The position numbers and the translations under genes were made by a program. From Chryseosolibacter histidinae (GTDB taxonomy: Bacteria > Bacteroidota > Bacteroidia > Cytophagales > Cyclobacteriaceae), in NCBI RefSeq assembly GCF_018598225.1, contig NZ_JAHESF010000011.1, positions 167,558 to 231,557 on the forward strand: DNA of 64,000 nt, written 5' to 3'. Of the stretch, positions 27,649-35,661 are shown one piece after another. Every line of letters begins with the position of its first letter. The first letter of the stretch is position 1. Below the pieces are notes generated by a model that worked only from the letters and a program-made list of their open reading frames with translations, ran no database searches and was not told where the DNA came from.

Positions 27649-28209
27649 CTACGGATTCTCCATCTTCTGCTTAGCGGCAATACACCACAGCAGCTCATTG
27701 ACGAAGTTGACCGCGCGTTTTTCCATCGAGGTCTCTACCAGGCGTCCATCCGCTTCGAAAGTTTTCGGGCCGTGAGGCACAGGGAACATGGCGGGAACTG
27801 TCCAGGCGCGGATCTTCCACAAGGTGAACTGCAGGGAAGTGATCACCTGCGTGCCACCGAAAGAACCATCAGACACCGTGGATATTGCGATCGGCTTCCG
27901 GTGCCATTCGTCATACAACAGGTCGATCACATTTTTAAGCGCGGCAGGATAACCTCCGTTGTATTCCGGCGTAACGATGATCACGCCGTCCGCTTTTTTG
28001 ATGCGGGTGGCAAAGTCGATCACCCCTGGCGAAGGATTAGGCTGATATTTGAGTCGCTCTTCAAAAAGCGGAAATTGATAGGCATTCAGGTCCAGTATCT
28101 CTGACGTCGCCAGGTTTTTTTCCTTGAGAAAGTTGCTGAAGTACAACGCCACGCGGTGGCTAACCCTGCCGGTACGCACGCTGGCAGAAATGATCGCAAT
28201 ATGGGGCAT
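27649..28209 (-). CDS. NAD(P)H-dependent FMN reductase
   Basis: 186 aa. The flavodoxin-like fold is recognised from IAIISASVRTGRVSHRVA (FMN phosphate loop), DLNAYQFPLFEERL, and the hallmark ADGVIIVTPEYNGGYPAALKN. It reduces FMN or quinone-like acceptors with NAD(P)H in the cytosol and is usually linked to redox defence. It is transcribed divergently from the Nudix gene 59 nt away. A normal-length, complete member. Confidence 0.92.
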   Translation of the reverse strand: MPHIAIISASVRTGRVSHRVALYFSNFLKEKNLATSEILDLNAYQFPLFEERLKYQPNPSPGVIDFATRIKKADGVIIVTPEYNGGYPAALKNVIDLLYDEWHRKPIAISTVSDGSFGGTQVITSLQFTLWKIRAWTVPAMFPVPHGPKTFEADGRLVETSMEKRAVNFVNELLWCIAAKQKMENP

Positions 28210-28268
28210 AGTTTAAGTATTGAATAACGGAAGCGAATATATAAATTACCGTATACTATCACAGCACC

Positions 28269-28733
28269 ATGGCTGCACATATTTCTGCCGGTTTACTCAT
28301 GTGCCGGAAAACCCATGAGCTCGAGTTCTTCCTGGTTCACCCCGGAGGCCCGTTCTTTAAAAACAAGGACCTTGGCACCTGGAGTATCCCGAAAGGTTTG
28401 CCCAACGATGATGAAGAGCTTCTCCAGACAGCCCAACGCGAGTTCCATGAAGAAACCGGACTGAGGGCACACCCACCGTTTGAGCCGCTGGGATCCGTAC
28501 AGCAAAAAGCAGGAAAGATCGTTCACGCCTGGGGGTTCCTGGGCGAGTGGGATCCCGCCACCGGCATCACGTGCAACACCTTCAAACTCGAGTGGCCTCC
28601 ACGCTCAGGCAAATTCCAGGAATTTCCCGAACAAGACAAAGCTGCGTGGATGAGTTATGAGCAGGCAATTAAGTACATCAATCCTGCGCAGATTCCGCTC
28701 TTGGAAAGAGCCAGGGAGTTGTTTAAGGTTTAA
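28269..28733 (+). CDS. Nudix hydrolase
   Basis: 154 aa. The Nudix box is complete: G-x5-E-x7-REFHEETGL at about residues 43-65 (GLPNDDEELLQTAQREFHEE). The N-terminal FLVHPGGPFFKNKDLGTWSI segment resembles DR1025/YfcD-like small Nudix enzymes. It hydrolyses a nucleoside diphosphate linked to another moiety, using Mg2+. The last codons (LFKV, stop) fall inside a GTTTAAR heptamer run, so the repeat supplies the stop codon and possibly the last residue or two. Confidence 0.9.
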   Translation: MAAHISAGLLMCRKTHELEFFLVHPGGPFFKNKDLGTWSIPKGLPNDDEELLQTAQREFHEETGLRAHPPFEPLGSVQQKAGKIVHAWGFLGEWDPATGITCNTFKLEWPPRSGKFQEFPEQDKAAWMSYEQAIKYINPAQIPLLERARELFKV

Positions 28734-28764
28734 GGTTTAAAGTTTAAAGTTTCAAGTTTAAAGT
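28721..28764 (+). repeat. Heptamer array, word GTTTAAR, overlapping the Nudix stop
   Basis: About six units (GTTTAAG, GTTTAAG, GTTTAAA, GTTTAAA, GTTTCAA, GTTTAAA) begin inside the last codons of the Nudix gene. No inverted arm. Other copies are at 39282 and 50441. Confidence 0.8.
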
Positions 28765-28777
28765 TGGCGGTTGCTGA

Positions 28778-28932
28778 ATAGTTGCCGGTTGCCAGTTGCC
28801 GGGTGGCCGGTTCAGGACGGTGTAAGCTTCACCACTCGTTTACTTACACTAGTTCAGCACTCCACGTTAAGAGAGTTGAAACTCACTCAAAACTGGCAAC
28901 TGGTAACCGGCAACTGGCAACCAGCTAGCAAC
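28778..28932. repeat. Inverted heptamer element, word GTTGCCR
   Basis: The left arm begins TA|GTTGCCGGTTGCCAGTT. The right arm (28890-28932) carries GGCAACT / GGTAACC words in the opposite sense. The core between shares many positions with that of the element at 47864 (CTCGT..TA.TTACA, then AGTTCAG / GTTTCAG and GAAACTC.CTC). Confidence 0.85.
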
Positions 28933-29012
28933 CAAAAAAGAAAACCCACCGGCCTGCCTCCCCTTGAGACCTGCGCGATGGGCTTCTGCAAACCAAAACT
29001 ACTATACTTTAA

Positions 29013-31226
29013 CTAACCACGGATGTAAATCTTCCCTGCATCCATTCTCCTTCCATCCCTGATGACATTATATATATATAGTCCGCTTTTGTTCATTACA
29101 TCCTTATAAGTATTGTCGTTCCAGACTCCGCTGTAGAGCGTTTCGCCTGAATCGTTGTAGATCACTACCGTTGAATTTTCGAGGTCAGCGCGGGTCATGT
29201 TCCCAAGCACTGCGGTTTGATCTTCCGTGGTAGCGGTTTCCGCCGCAGCGATCCTTGCCATCTCAGGCTCGGTAAATGACGCAGCCGATGCCACACCATC
29301 TTTCACCGTCACCGTAACCTGGTCAGAAGCAGTGGCGCCTTCGTTGTCGGTTACCACGAGTTTGAAAACGTAGGTACCCGCATTCATATTGTACACATAC
29401 AACGTCGGCTTGCTCACGTAGTTCAGGTTGCATCCCGGGCCACTTACTTTTGTCCATTTGTAGTACCGGATCACATTTCCAGCGGCGGCAGTGCCACTGC
29501 CAGTGACGTTCAATGAGCTGGTGGGGAGTGTGATCGTTTTGTCAGCACCGGCGTTCGCTGCCAGCGTTCCGGTTTCTACCGGGGGAGGTGTTTGGTCGTT
29601 GGTCGTGGTTGAGCCCGTACCTACTACCACCTGCACATTGTCTGAAGCCGTAGCCCCCAGGTCATCTGTAACCGTGAGCTTGAAGGTATACGTGCCTGCG
29701 TTCATATTGTAAACATACAATGCAGGTTTGCTCACATAGTTGAGGCTGGCGGCGGGGCCACTTATTTTTGACCACTTATAGTACCGGATCACACGTCCCG
29801 AGGTGGCGGTGCCACTGCCATTGATATAAGTAGCGTTGGTAGGAAGCGAGATCGTTTTATCTGCACCGGCATTCGCGGTAAGTCCTGATGTGGCGGCGGC
29901 CTTCACCGTAACCGTTACGTCGTCGGTATCCTTTCCACCTTTGTTATCGGTTACCGTGAGCCTGAATACATACGCACCTTCAACCATAGCTGATGATTGC
30001 AGGGTTTGTGTGGAAGCACCGGCTAATGTTGCTGCGGGACCTGAAACCTTGCTCCAGGCATACGAAGCGATCGTGCCATCGCCATCGGTACCGCTACCGG
30101 AAATAGAAACACTGTTGGTGGGAAGTGTGATGGTTTTGTCCGCGCCAGCGCTGGCAACGGGCAGCGTATTGGTGCCGGTGCCTACAACTACTTTCACATA
30201 ATCAGAGTCGGTGTTACCGCTGTTATCTTTTACCGTGAGGCGGAAAACGTAGGTGCCCGTCAGCAGGGTCGAAGCTGTGAGTGCCTTGGTCAGTTTGTTC
30301 ACCAGCGTGGCAGTAGAGGGGCCGCTGATCTGAGTCCATGTGTAAGAGGCGATAGATCCATCGCTGTCGGTTCCTGATCCGTTGATGATGATGCTCGGAA
30401 CAGTAATGTTCAGGTCGGCTCCCGCATTGGCCACAGGGATCTTGTTGCCATTGTTCAGAGTATTGGTATACGACATCATCCATTGATAGACGTTGGGGTT
30501 GTGGATGGTGTTGTCATTCTTATACGCATTGTTCCATGCACTGTGGCCAACGCCGGGGTAAATGGTCATCTTGGCCAGCGGATTGGGCTTGGGTGTACAG
30601 GCGTTGATTGCATTTACCATGTTAACGGATCTTGACAACGGGACCGTGGTATCTGCATCACCATGGAAAGCCCACACCGGAAGGTTCTCGTTCGCGATGT
30701 TACACGCCAGCGACAGTGTGTTGTAGCCGCCGCAAACCGGAGCAATGGCTGCAAAAAGTTCAGGAAAATCCTGAGCAGTCATCCATACGCCCCCGCCTCC
30801 GAGGCTTAATCCGGTTAAATAAATTCTTTTTTCATCAACGCGCAGATAGGTCTTCACGTGATTGATCACTTCCATCACATAGGAAGCAGGCCATTTGCCA
30901 TAATTGCTTTTAAGCTGGGGGGAGATCAGTATGAACGGGAACTGTGTACCGTTCTTAACGTAACTGGGCGGGCCGAGCTTAGCCACGCTCTGAATGGTGG
31001 TGCTCAGCGTGGCAGGGTCTGTAGAGTTGACGCCGCGCTCACCAATGCCGTGTAAAAAAATAACGATGGGGTATTTGTCGGAGTTGTTGTTGTAGCCCTG
31101 GGGAACATATTCCAGGTATCCGATGACAGAAGCTGAAGTGGTCTTGAAAACCTGTTGTGCATATCCGGATGAAATAGCCAGACATAAGAACAGACACAGG
31201 ATGCATACATTAATTCGTTTTCTCAT
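29013..31226 (-). CDS. Secreted alpha/beta hydrolase (esterase-like) with four PKD domains and T9SS-like C-terminus
   Basis: 737 aa. The signal peptide ends at GYAQ. The hydrolase domain is paralogous to that at 25590-27125: YVPQGYNNNSDKYPIVIFLH, nucleophile GLSLGGGG (about 139), HGDADTTV and GVGHSAWN for Asp and His. Four PKD-like domains follow in tandem, each starting ANAGAD or ASAGAD; the last two are near-duplicates (Y.VSKP.LYVYNMNAGTY). The end (VVIYNDSGETLYSGVW, then GLYIYNVIRDGRRMDAGKI and YIRG) resembles a type IX sorting domain. It is probably a secreted or surface esterase acting on polysaccharide side groups or a polyester. The substrate cannot be deduced. Confidence 0.87.
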   Translation of the reverse strand: MRKRINVCILCLFLCLAISSGYAQQVFKTTSASVIGYLEYVPQGYNNNSDKYPIVIFLHGIGERGVNSTDPATLSTTIQSVAKLGPPSYVKNGTQFPFILISPQLKSNYGKWPASYVMEVINHVKTYLRVDEKRIYLTGLSLGGGGVWMTAQDFPELFAAIAPVCGGYNTLSLACNIANENLPVWAFHGDADTTVPLSRSVNMVNAINACTPKPNPLAKMTIYPGVGHSAWNNAYKNDNTIHNPNVYQWMMSYTNTLNNGNKIPVANAGADLNITVPSIIINGSGTDSDGSIASYTWTQISGPSTATLVNKLTKALTASTLLTGTYVFRLTVKDNSGNTDSDYVKVVVGTGTNTLPVASAGADKTITLPTNSVSISGSGTDGDGTIASYAWSKVSGPAATLAGASTQTLQSSAMVEGAYVFRLTVTDNKGGKDTDDVTVTVKAAATSGLTANAGADKTISLPTNATYINGSGTATSGRVIRYYKWSKISGPAASLNYVSKPALYVYNMNAGTYTFKLTVTDDLGATASDNVQVVVGTGSTTTNDQTPPPVETGTLAANAGADKTITLPTSSLNVTGSGTAAAGNVIRYYKWTKVSGPGCNLNYVSKPTLYVYNMNAGTYVFKLVVTDNEGATASDQVTVTVKDGVASAASFTEPEMARIAAAETATTEDQTAVLGNMTRADLENSTVVIYNDSGETLYSGVWNDNTYKDVMNKSGLYIYNVIRDGRRMDAGKIYIRG

Positions 31227-31837
31227 GCTCTTCCAGGTATTGGGGAACGATCGTGATCTCAGCAGGGACCGGATCGTTCAGGTTGGTAATTTATTTTTGA
31301 AATGATTTCGGCTAACAACAGACGCGTGGGGTTCGGCGGTAGAGACTGGTTACTTCGGCATAGGCAATTTGTTTTAATGATCACGTTACAAAAATGCAGG
31401 TCGCCGGGAACTTAATTCTGTGATAATAAATAGAATGGTCTCTTGCGTAAGAAAATGCTTCTCACTTCAAAACGTATGAAGCGGCAGTTTATATAGATGT
31501 AAGAATAATTTTAACCCGCGTTCAACTTCAGGTCACGTGCTGCGGGCTGTCCGCTGATGTTTTTTTCGAAAGTTAAACGACTGTATGGAACGTGGACCGT
31601 CACGAAAAAGCCGGTGAAAAAAATAGCGCTGTGTCACACGATCGCTGAAGACACCAGCGGTGCTAAAGCATATAGCTGCTTCGTTAAAGATCAACCGGCA
31701 ACACTTGTTGTCAATATTCTACAGCAGCTAAAAAAAGAAGATGTAATTTTTAGCAACAATGTTTCAAAATAAATTGGCGAACAGCCAATTCACAGACGCT
31801 TCTTATATGATGTACGCAGAAATACGTATGGAAAATG
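31227..31837. other. Long intergenic region with no supported gene
   Basis: About 600 nt between the 5' end of the hydrolase-PKD gene and the GTACGA repeat. A 71-codon ATG frame (31557-31772) is present but has no recognisable family. No terminator or structured RNA was recognised. Confidence 0.4.
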
Positions 31838-31905
31838 CGAAGTACGATTTACGAGGTACGAAGTACGATGAACGCAGATCGGGCTATCGTACTTCATACT
31901 TTACA
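31838..31905. repeat. Inverted heptamer element, word GTACGAR
   Basis: Left arm units AGTACGA, TTTACGA, GGTACGA, AGTACGA, TGAACGC. The right arm has TCGTACT, TCATACT, TTACACT in the opposite sense, 15 nt later. It lies 23 nt past the stop of the AI-2E-type gene. Confidence 0.8.
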
Positions 31906-31927
31906 CTGCGTGGCTTGGTGCAATCCA

Positions 31928-33055
31928 TCATCCTTTATGACGTGAACCGGCTTTATTTGAAAACTTCTCCCTGATCCATTCTCTCAGTCGCGACGATTTA
32001 TTTCCACCAGGATCGCCGATCACATAGCCGATAGGTTTAAGACTCTCCACATGATCGCAGATGATCTTGGCGATGCCTGTCATCGGAAGAAAAAGGACCA
32101 TGCCGGCAACCCCCCAGATCAGGCCGCCGGCAATAATGCTGATGATGGAAGCGAGCGCGCTGAGATTCACCTCCCCTCCTACGATGTTGGGTTCAATAAA
32201 ATAATTGTCGATGGTCTGGATGCTGAACATTACTACAATGGCGAGCAATGCCGGCTGCATGGAATCTTCTGTTACCAGGGCCATCGTCACGGGAAACAAT
32301 CCGCCAAGCACTGTGCCCACGTACGGGATCAGCGTAAGGATGGCAGCGATGCCGGCCAGCAGGATACCGTTCTTGATACCAACAATGGAAAGACCTATCG
32401 CGTACAGCACAGCGATAATGGTAATGGACATTGCGCGACCGGTCAGGTATTTCTGCGAAACATCACTGACCTTCTCCACTACCTCTTTTACCTTATCAGG
32501 ATCTTTGTCTTTGAAAAGCTTCAAAAAAAAAGCATTGTATTTCTCCTTGCTGAAAATGAACAGGAAGGTGAACACCAGTGTGATCACAATTCCGGCGATG
32601 GCAGATGTGAGACCTCCGAAGAAAGCAGCAACAAAATTCCCCACCGACTTGCCGGCACCTTTCACCTGTTCCTTTACTGCCGCTTCCTGTTTCTCCGATG
32701 AAATCCCAAACTGTTCTTCAATAAAGGTCTGGCCCTGCAGGATCATCTCCTTGGATTTTTTTTCGATAAGGCTTACATCTTCGGCAAACGCTGCGAACTG
32801 CGCAGTGATGATGGCCAGGATGCCAAGCACCACCAGCAAGAGGATAAAAACACAGACAAACGAAGACAGCGCACGGTGAAAGCCCCACCGGTCAAGACGG
32901 CGGCATAACGGCGCCATGAGCATCGCCAGCAACGCTGCAGAAATAATGGGAATGATAAAGGTGCGACCAAAGTAAAAGATCAGCACCAACAGAACAATGA
33001 ACAACAGGTATTGGTTGGCGCGTGTAAAAATCTCCTTCATGAAGTAATTTTCCAT
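31928..33055 (-). CDS. AI-2E family transporter (TqsA/PerM type membrane protein)
   Basis: 375 aa. It has a hydrophobic N-terminal pair (YLLFIVLLVLIFYFGRTFII; FVCVFILLLVVLGILAII), a soluble coiled segment about residues 85-150, further membrane segments, and the family region LIPYVGTVLGGLFPVTMAL with a late IAGGLIWGVAGMVLFLPMTG. Members include AI-2 exporters, Na+/H+ antiporters and proteins of unknown substrate, so function cannot be specified. It acts in the inner membrane. A second Met 5 codons in is an alternative start. Single gene. Confidence 0.9.
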   Translation of the reverse strand: MENYFMKEIFTRANQYLLFIVLLVLIFYFGRTFIIPIISAALLAMLMAPLCRRLDRWGFHRALSSFVCVFILLLVVLGILAIITAQFAAFAEDVSLIEKKSKEMILQGQTFIEEQFGISSEKQEAAVKEQVKGAGKSVGNFVAAFFGGLTSAIAGIVITLVFTFLFIFSKEKYNAFFLKLFKDKDPDKVKEVVEKVSDVSQKYLTGRAMSITIIAVLYAIGLSIVGIKNGILLAGIAAILTLIPYVGTVLGGLFPVTMALVTEDSMQPALLAIVVMFSIQTIDNYFIEPNIVGGEVNLSALASIISIIAGGLIWGVAGMVLFLPMTGIAKIICDHVESLKPIGYVIGDPGGNKSSRLREWIREKFSNKAGSRHKG

Positions 33056-33071
33056 GAAGACATAAAAATCT

Positions 33072-33118
33072 CAATCCTGACCAGGATTACAGGATTCACA
33101 TGATGAACAGGATTAAAT
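33072..33118. repeat. Degenerate inverted repeat with AATCCTG / CAGGATT words
   Basis: TCAATCCTGACCAGGATTAC is followed by CAGGATT and a second inverted GAACAGGATTAA. It may be a decayed member of the heptamer class. It lies between cysM (3' side) and the AI-2E-type gene (5' side). Confidence 0.35.
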
Positions 33119-33164
33119 ACTGATCGCAATGCCGTAGCCTGCCTGCCCTGTAGATATTATTCCA

Positions 33165-34043
33165 CTATGTAAACAGATCGGAGCTCAGGTAACGATCGCC
33201 GCGGTCGCAGATAATAAAGACGATCACGCCGCTGGTGATCTCGCTGGCAATTTGCATGGCCGCGCTCAATGCACCACCGCTGCTCATGCCTGCCAGTATT
33301 CCTTCTTCTTTGGCGAGCCGTTTTGTAAATACCCTGGCATCGGCTTCACGCACATCCACGATACGGTCTACCCGGTCGCGCTCGAAGATCTTGGGCAGGA
33401 ACTCCGGCGACCATCTCCGGATGCCAGGAATGCAGGAGCCATCGGTGGGTTGTGTGCCCACGATCTGAACCGCCGCATTCTGCTCTTTCAGGTATCGCGA
33501 CACGCCCATGATCGTTCCTGTTGTTCCCATGGCTGATACAAAATGTGTTACTTTTCCCTCGGTATCGCGCCAGATCTCCGGCCCGGTGGTGCGGTAGTGC
33601 ATCTTGTAGTTATCGGCATTGCCGAATTGGTTGAGCATGTAATAGCCTTCTTTGGCCGCCATGGATTCTGCCAGCTCGCGTGAATATTCAATGGTTTTAG
33701 AGGCCGGGGTCAGGATCACTTTGGCGCCGTAAGCCTCCATCGCCAGCACGCGTTCACGGGTTGAGTTATCGGGCATGATGAGGGTCATCTGAACATTCAT
33801 GATGCGGGCTATCATGGCGAGCGCAATGCCTGTATTACCACTCGTTGCCTCCACCAGCCTGTCACCGGTTTTGATGTCGCCCCGGTCAAGCGCGCCCTTG
33901 ATCATGCCGTAAGCGGCGCGGTCCTTGACACTGCCACCAGGGTTATCGCCTTCAAGCTTGCCGTAGATCCTGACGGCCTTGTTTTCAGGGATGTGCTGAA
34001 GTTCTACCAAACGTGTATTACCGATGAGCTCTTCGAGTTTCAT
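33165..34043 (-). CDS. cysM: Cysteine synthase B (O-acetylserine sulfhydrylase)
   Basis: 292 aa from MKLEELIGNTRLVELQ at 34043; the longer frame to 34130 overlaps cysE and adds no domain. PLP lysine motif GDNPGGSVKDRAAYG, phosphate/substrate loop EATSGNTGIALAM and SAMGTTGTIMGVSRYL are intact. FVSAMGTTGT and GIRRW are closer to CysM than to CysK. It makes L-cysteine from O-acetylserine and sulfide (or thiosulfate for CysM). It lies 64 nt downstream of the serine acetyltransferase that supplies its substrate, on the same strand, so the two form a cysteine-synthesis operon. Confidence 0.93.
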   Translation of the reverse strand: MKLEELIGNTRLVELQHIPENKAVRIYGKLEGDNPGGSVKDRAAYGMIKGALDRGDIKTGDRLVEATSGNTGIALAMIARIMNVQMTLIMPDNSTRERVLAMEAYGAKVILTPASKTIEYSRELAESMAAKEGYYMLNQFGNADNYKMHYRTTGPEIWRDTEGKVTHFVSAMGTTGTIMGVSRYLKEQNAAVQIVGTQPTDGSCIPGIRRWSPEFLPKIFERDRVDRIVDVREADARVFTKRLAKEEGILAGMSSGGALSAAMQIASEITSGVIVFIICDRGDRYLSSDLFT

Positions 34044-34107
34044 GTTAAAAGGATGATCTAAATTAGTGTGTGATTTTTTGGTGGATGCTGATGCTGGAAC
34101 GGGAAGG

Positions 34108-34959
34108 TCAATAACGGGGACCGGTACCATCCGATCTGAATACTACAACGTCTGTATGCCCCGAGTCGTGGTTATACATTTTTGCCTGGTAGTAGATCTT
34201 TGAATAAGGGGGAACGCTCTTCGTGAGCCACACATTTCCGCCGATCACGCTGTCATGGCCGATCACGGTCTCTCCCCCGAGAATGGTTGCGCCGGCATAG
34301 ACCACAACACCGTCTTCGAGCGTAGGATGGCGTTTCTTTTCGGCGTCTTCCTTGCTCACACTCAGCGCTCCGAGGGTAACGCCCTGGTATATTTTGACGT
34401 TATCGCCGATCACGGTCGTCTCTCCGATCACCACGCCGGTACCATGATCGATGCAAAAGTGTTTGCCGATGGTGGCGCCGGGATGGATGTCGATACCCGT
34501 TCTGCTGTGGGCGTGCTCTGTAATGATGCGGGGGATCTCGTGTATGCGCAGGGTCAGCAAGGCATGGGCGATGCGGTAGGCGGCAATGGCGTAGAACCCG
34601 GGATAGGTGCGGATCACCTCGTTCCTGCTCCTGGCGGCCGGATCACCTTCGTACATGGCCGTCACATCGTCATTGATCGTATCATACAGCGCAGGAATAT
34701 TGTCGAAGAACTGCGCTGCAATGCGGGCAGCGTCACCGTTCTCTCTTTCAGGATTGTATTGGAGGATCCGGATCAGGTCTGCCTTTAGCGTTTCGATGTG
34801 GCGCTCGAAGTCTTCGGGCGATGGAAATTTCGTCTGTGAAAAGTCCGCGAACAATGTTCCCAGCAGATCCGAAAAAAAGGATGAAACTTCTGCCGGTGAG
34901 GGGCAAATGGGGCATGCCTGGTGGGTGCGAAAAAGTTTCGCCAGAAAAGCTTTGTCCAT
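34108..34959 (-). CDS. cysE: Serine O-acetyltransferase
   Basis: 283 aa. An N-terminal helical domain is followed by a left-handed beta-helix of hexapeptide repeats with the family motifs DIHPGATIGKHFCIDHGTGV, VIGETTVIGDNVKIYQGVTL and KKRHPTLEDGVVVYAGATIL. The catalytic Asp-His pair (IHPG and DHGTG) is present. It transfers acetyl from acetyl-CoA to serine, the first step of cysteine synthesis. It is the first gene of an operon with cysM. The C-terminal tail beyond the helix is extended, as in other Bacteroidota members, and may differ in cysteine feedback and complex formation. Confidence 0.94.
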   Translation of the reverse strand: MDKAFLAKLFRTHQACPICPSPAEVSSFFSDLLGTLFADFSQTKFPSPEDFERHIETLKADLIRILQYNPERENGDAARIAAQFFDNIPALYDTINDDVTAMYEGDPAARSRNEVIRTYPGFYAIAAYRIAHALLTLRIHEIPRIITEHAHSRTGIDIHPGATIGKHFCIDHGTGVVIGETTVIGDNVKIYQGVTLGALSVSKEDAEKKRHPTLEDGVVVYAGATILGGETVIGHDSVIGGNVWLTKSVPPYSKIYYQAKMYNHDSGHTDVVVFRSDGTGPRY

Positions 34960-35190
34960 AACTCTATTTAGAAGTTTTACCGGGAAGGGTCAACAAATTA
35001 ACAAAGTTTAACATCAAAATCCAGCGGGATGGGGTACAACAGAAACTCAATCAGCTACTTAGGTATAACACGGATGCCTCGAGAAAAAGTTTCAGGGACG
35101 CCTGGCTGCAATACCCGCCGATTTTTGCGGCAAGCTGGCATAATATTAATCGCTGTAAAAAGTTGATATACTATCTCTCAACTCGCCGTC

Positions 35191-35529
35191 ATGGAATTAG
35201 GCGCCGTCAATACGCAATGGACAGACGAACGGATCATCGATCTCGTACGCAAGCAAAGGAACGACCTCATCAAGGATTTTCTGGATGAACGTTACCTGAA
35301 AGAATATATAGACACCAAGTTCAGGGTTCATGGACTCTCAAACGTTGTGATCGAGCTCATCCGCAAAGACCTTAAGGAGCTGCTGATCTCACCCGTCAAT
35401 ATCAACCACTATGAGCCCCTGATCCGCCATATCCGCAGCACCGATAACCCCACCCTCACAGATACGGATGAGCAGCTCTTCTATAAAGAGGTGGAGTTCA
35501 TATTGAAGCGGTATATGTACGAAAGGTGA
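35191..35529 (+). CDS. Conserved-looking small hypothetical protein
   Basis: 112 aa, not recognised. It is soluble, highly charged and helix-rich: IIDLVRKQRNDLIKDFLDER, then VVIELIRKDLKELLI, and a C-terminal FYKEVEFILKRYMYER. There is no signal peptide, membrane segment or metal motif. ATG follows an AT-rich leader, and codon use resembles the neighbouring genes, which supports a real gene. It is immediately followed by GTCCACG heptamers. No function is proposed. Confidence 0.6.
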   Translation: MELGAVNTQWTDERIIDLVRKQRNDLIKDFLDERYLKEYIDTKFRVHGLSNVVIELIRKDLKELLISPVNINHYEPLIRHIRSTDNPTLTDTDEQLFYKEVEFILKRYMYER

Positions 35530-35552
35530 GTAGTCCACGGTCCACGGCTGCA
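35530..35552 (+). repeat. Heptamer array, word GTCCACG
   Basis: TA|GTCCACGGTCCACGGC begins directly after the TGA of the small hypothetical gene. A single arm, two units. Confidence 0.65.
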
Positions 35553-35661
35553 CTGGCAGTCGAAAAGTGTTTTCAGCCAAGCTCAACATGCTAGAAACAA
35601 AAAAAACTCCGCAGCTTTCGCCGCAGAGCTTTCTTCATTAAACCTAACCTAACCCAATATT

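Noticed and set aside
31557..31772. 71-codon ATG frame with a basic N-terminus (MFFSKVKRLYGTWTVTKK)
   Set aside because: Plausible composition but no family match, no clear ribosome-binding site and no conserved neighbour; left as unsupported.
31759..31974. 71-codon frame overlapping the GTACGA repeat
   Set aside because: Most of the translation is the heptamer repeat itself (KYDLRGTKYDERR) and it runs into the 3' end of the opposite-strand gene.
35605..35640. GC-rich stretch with CTCCGCAG and CCGCAGAG as a terminator for the TonB receptor
   Set aside because: The two segments are direct rather than inverted repeats, so no convincing stem forms.
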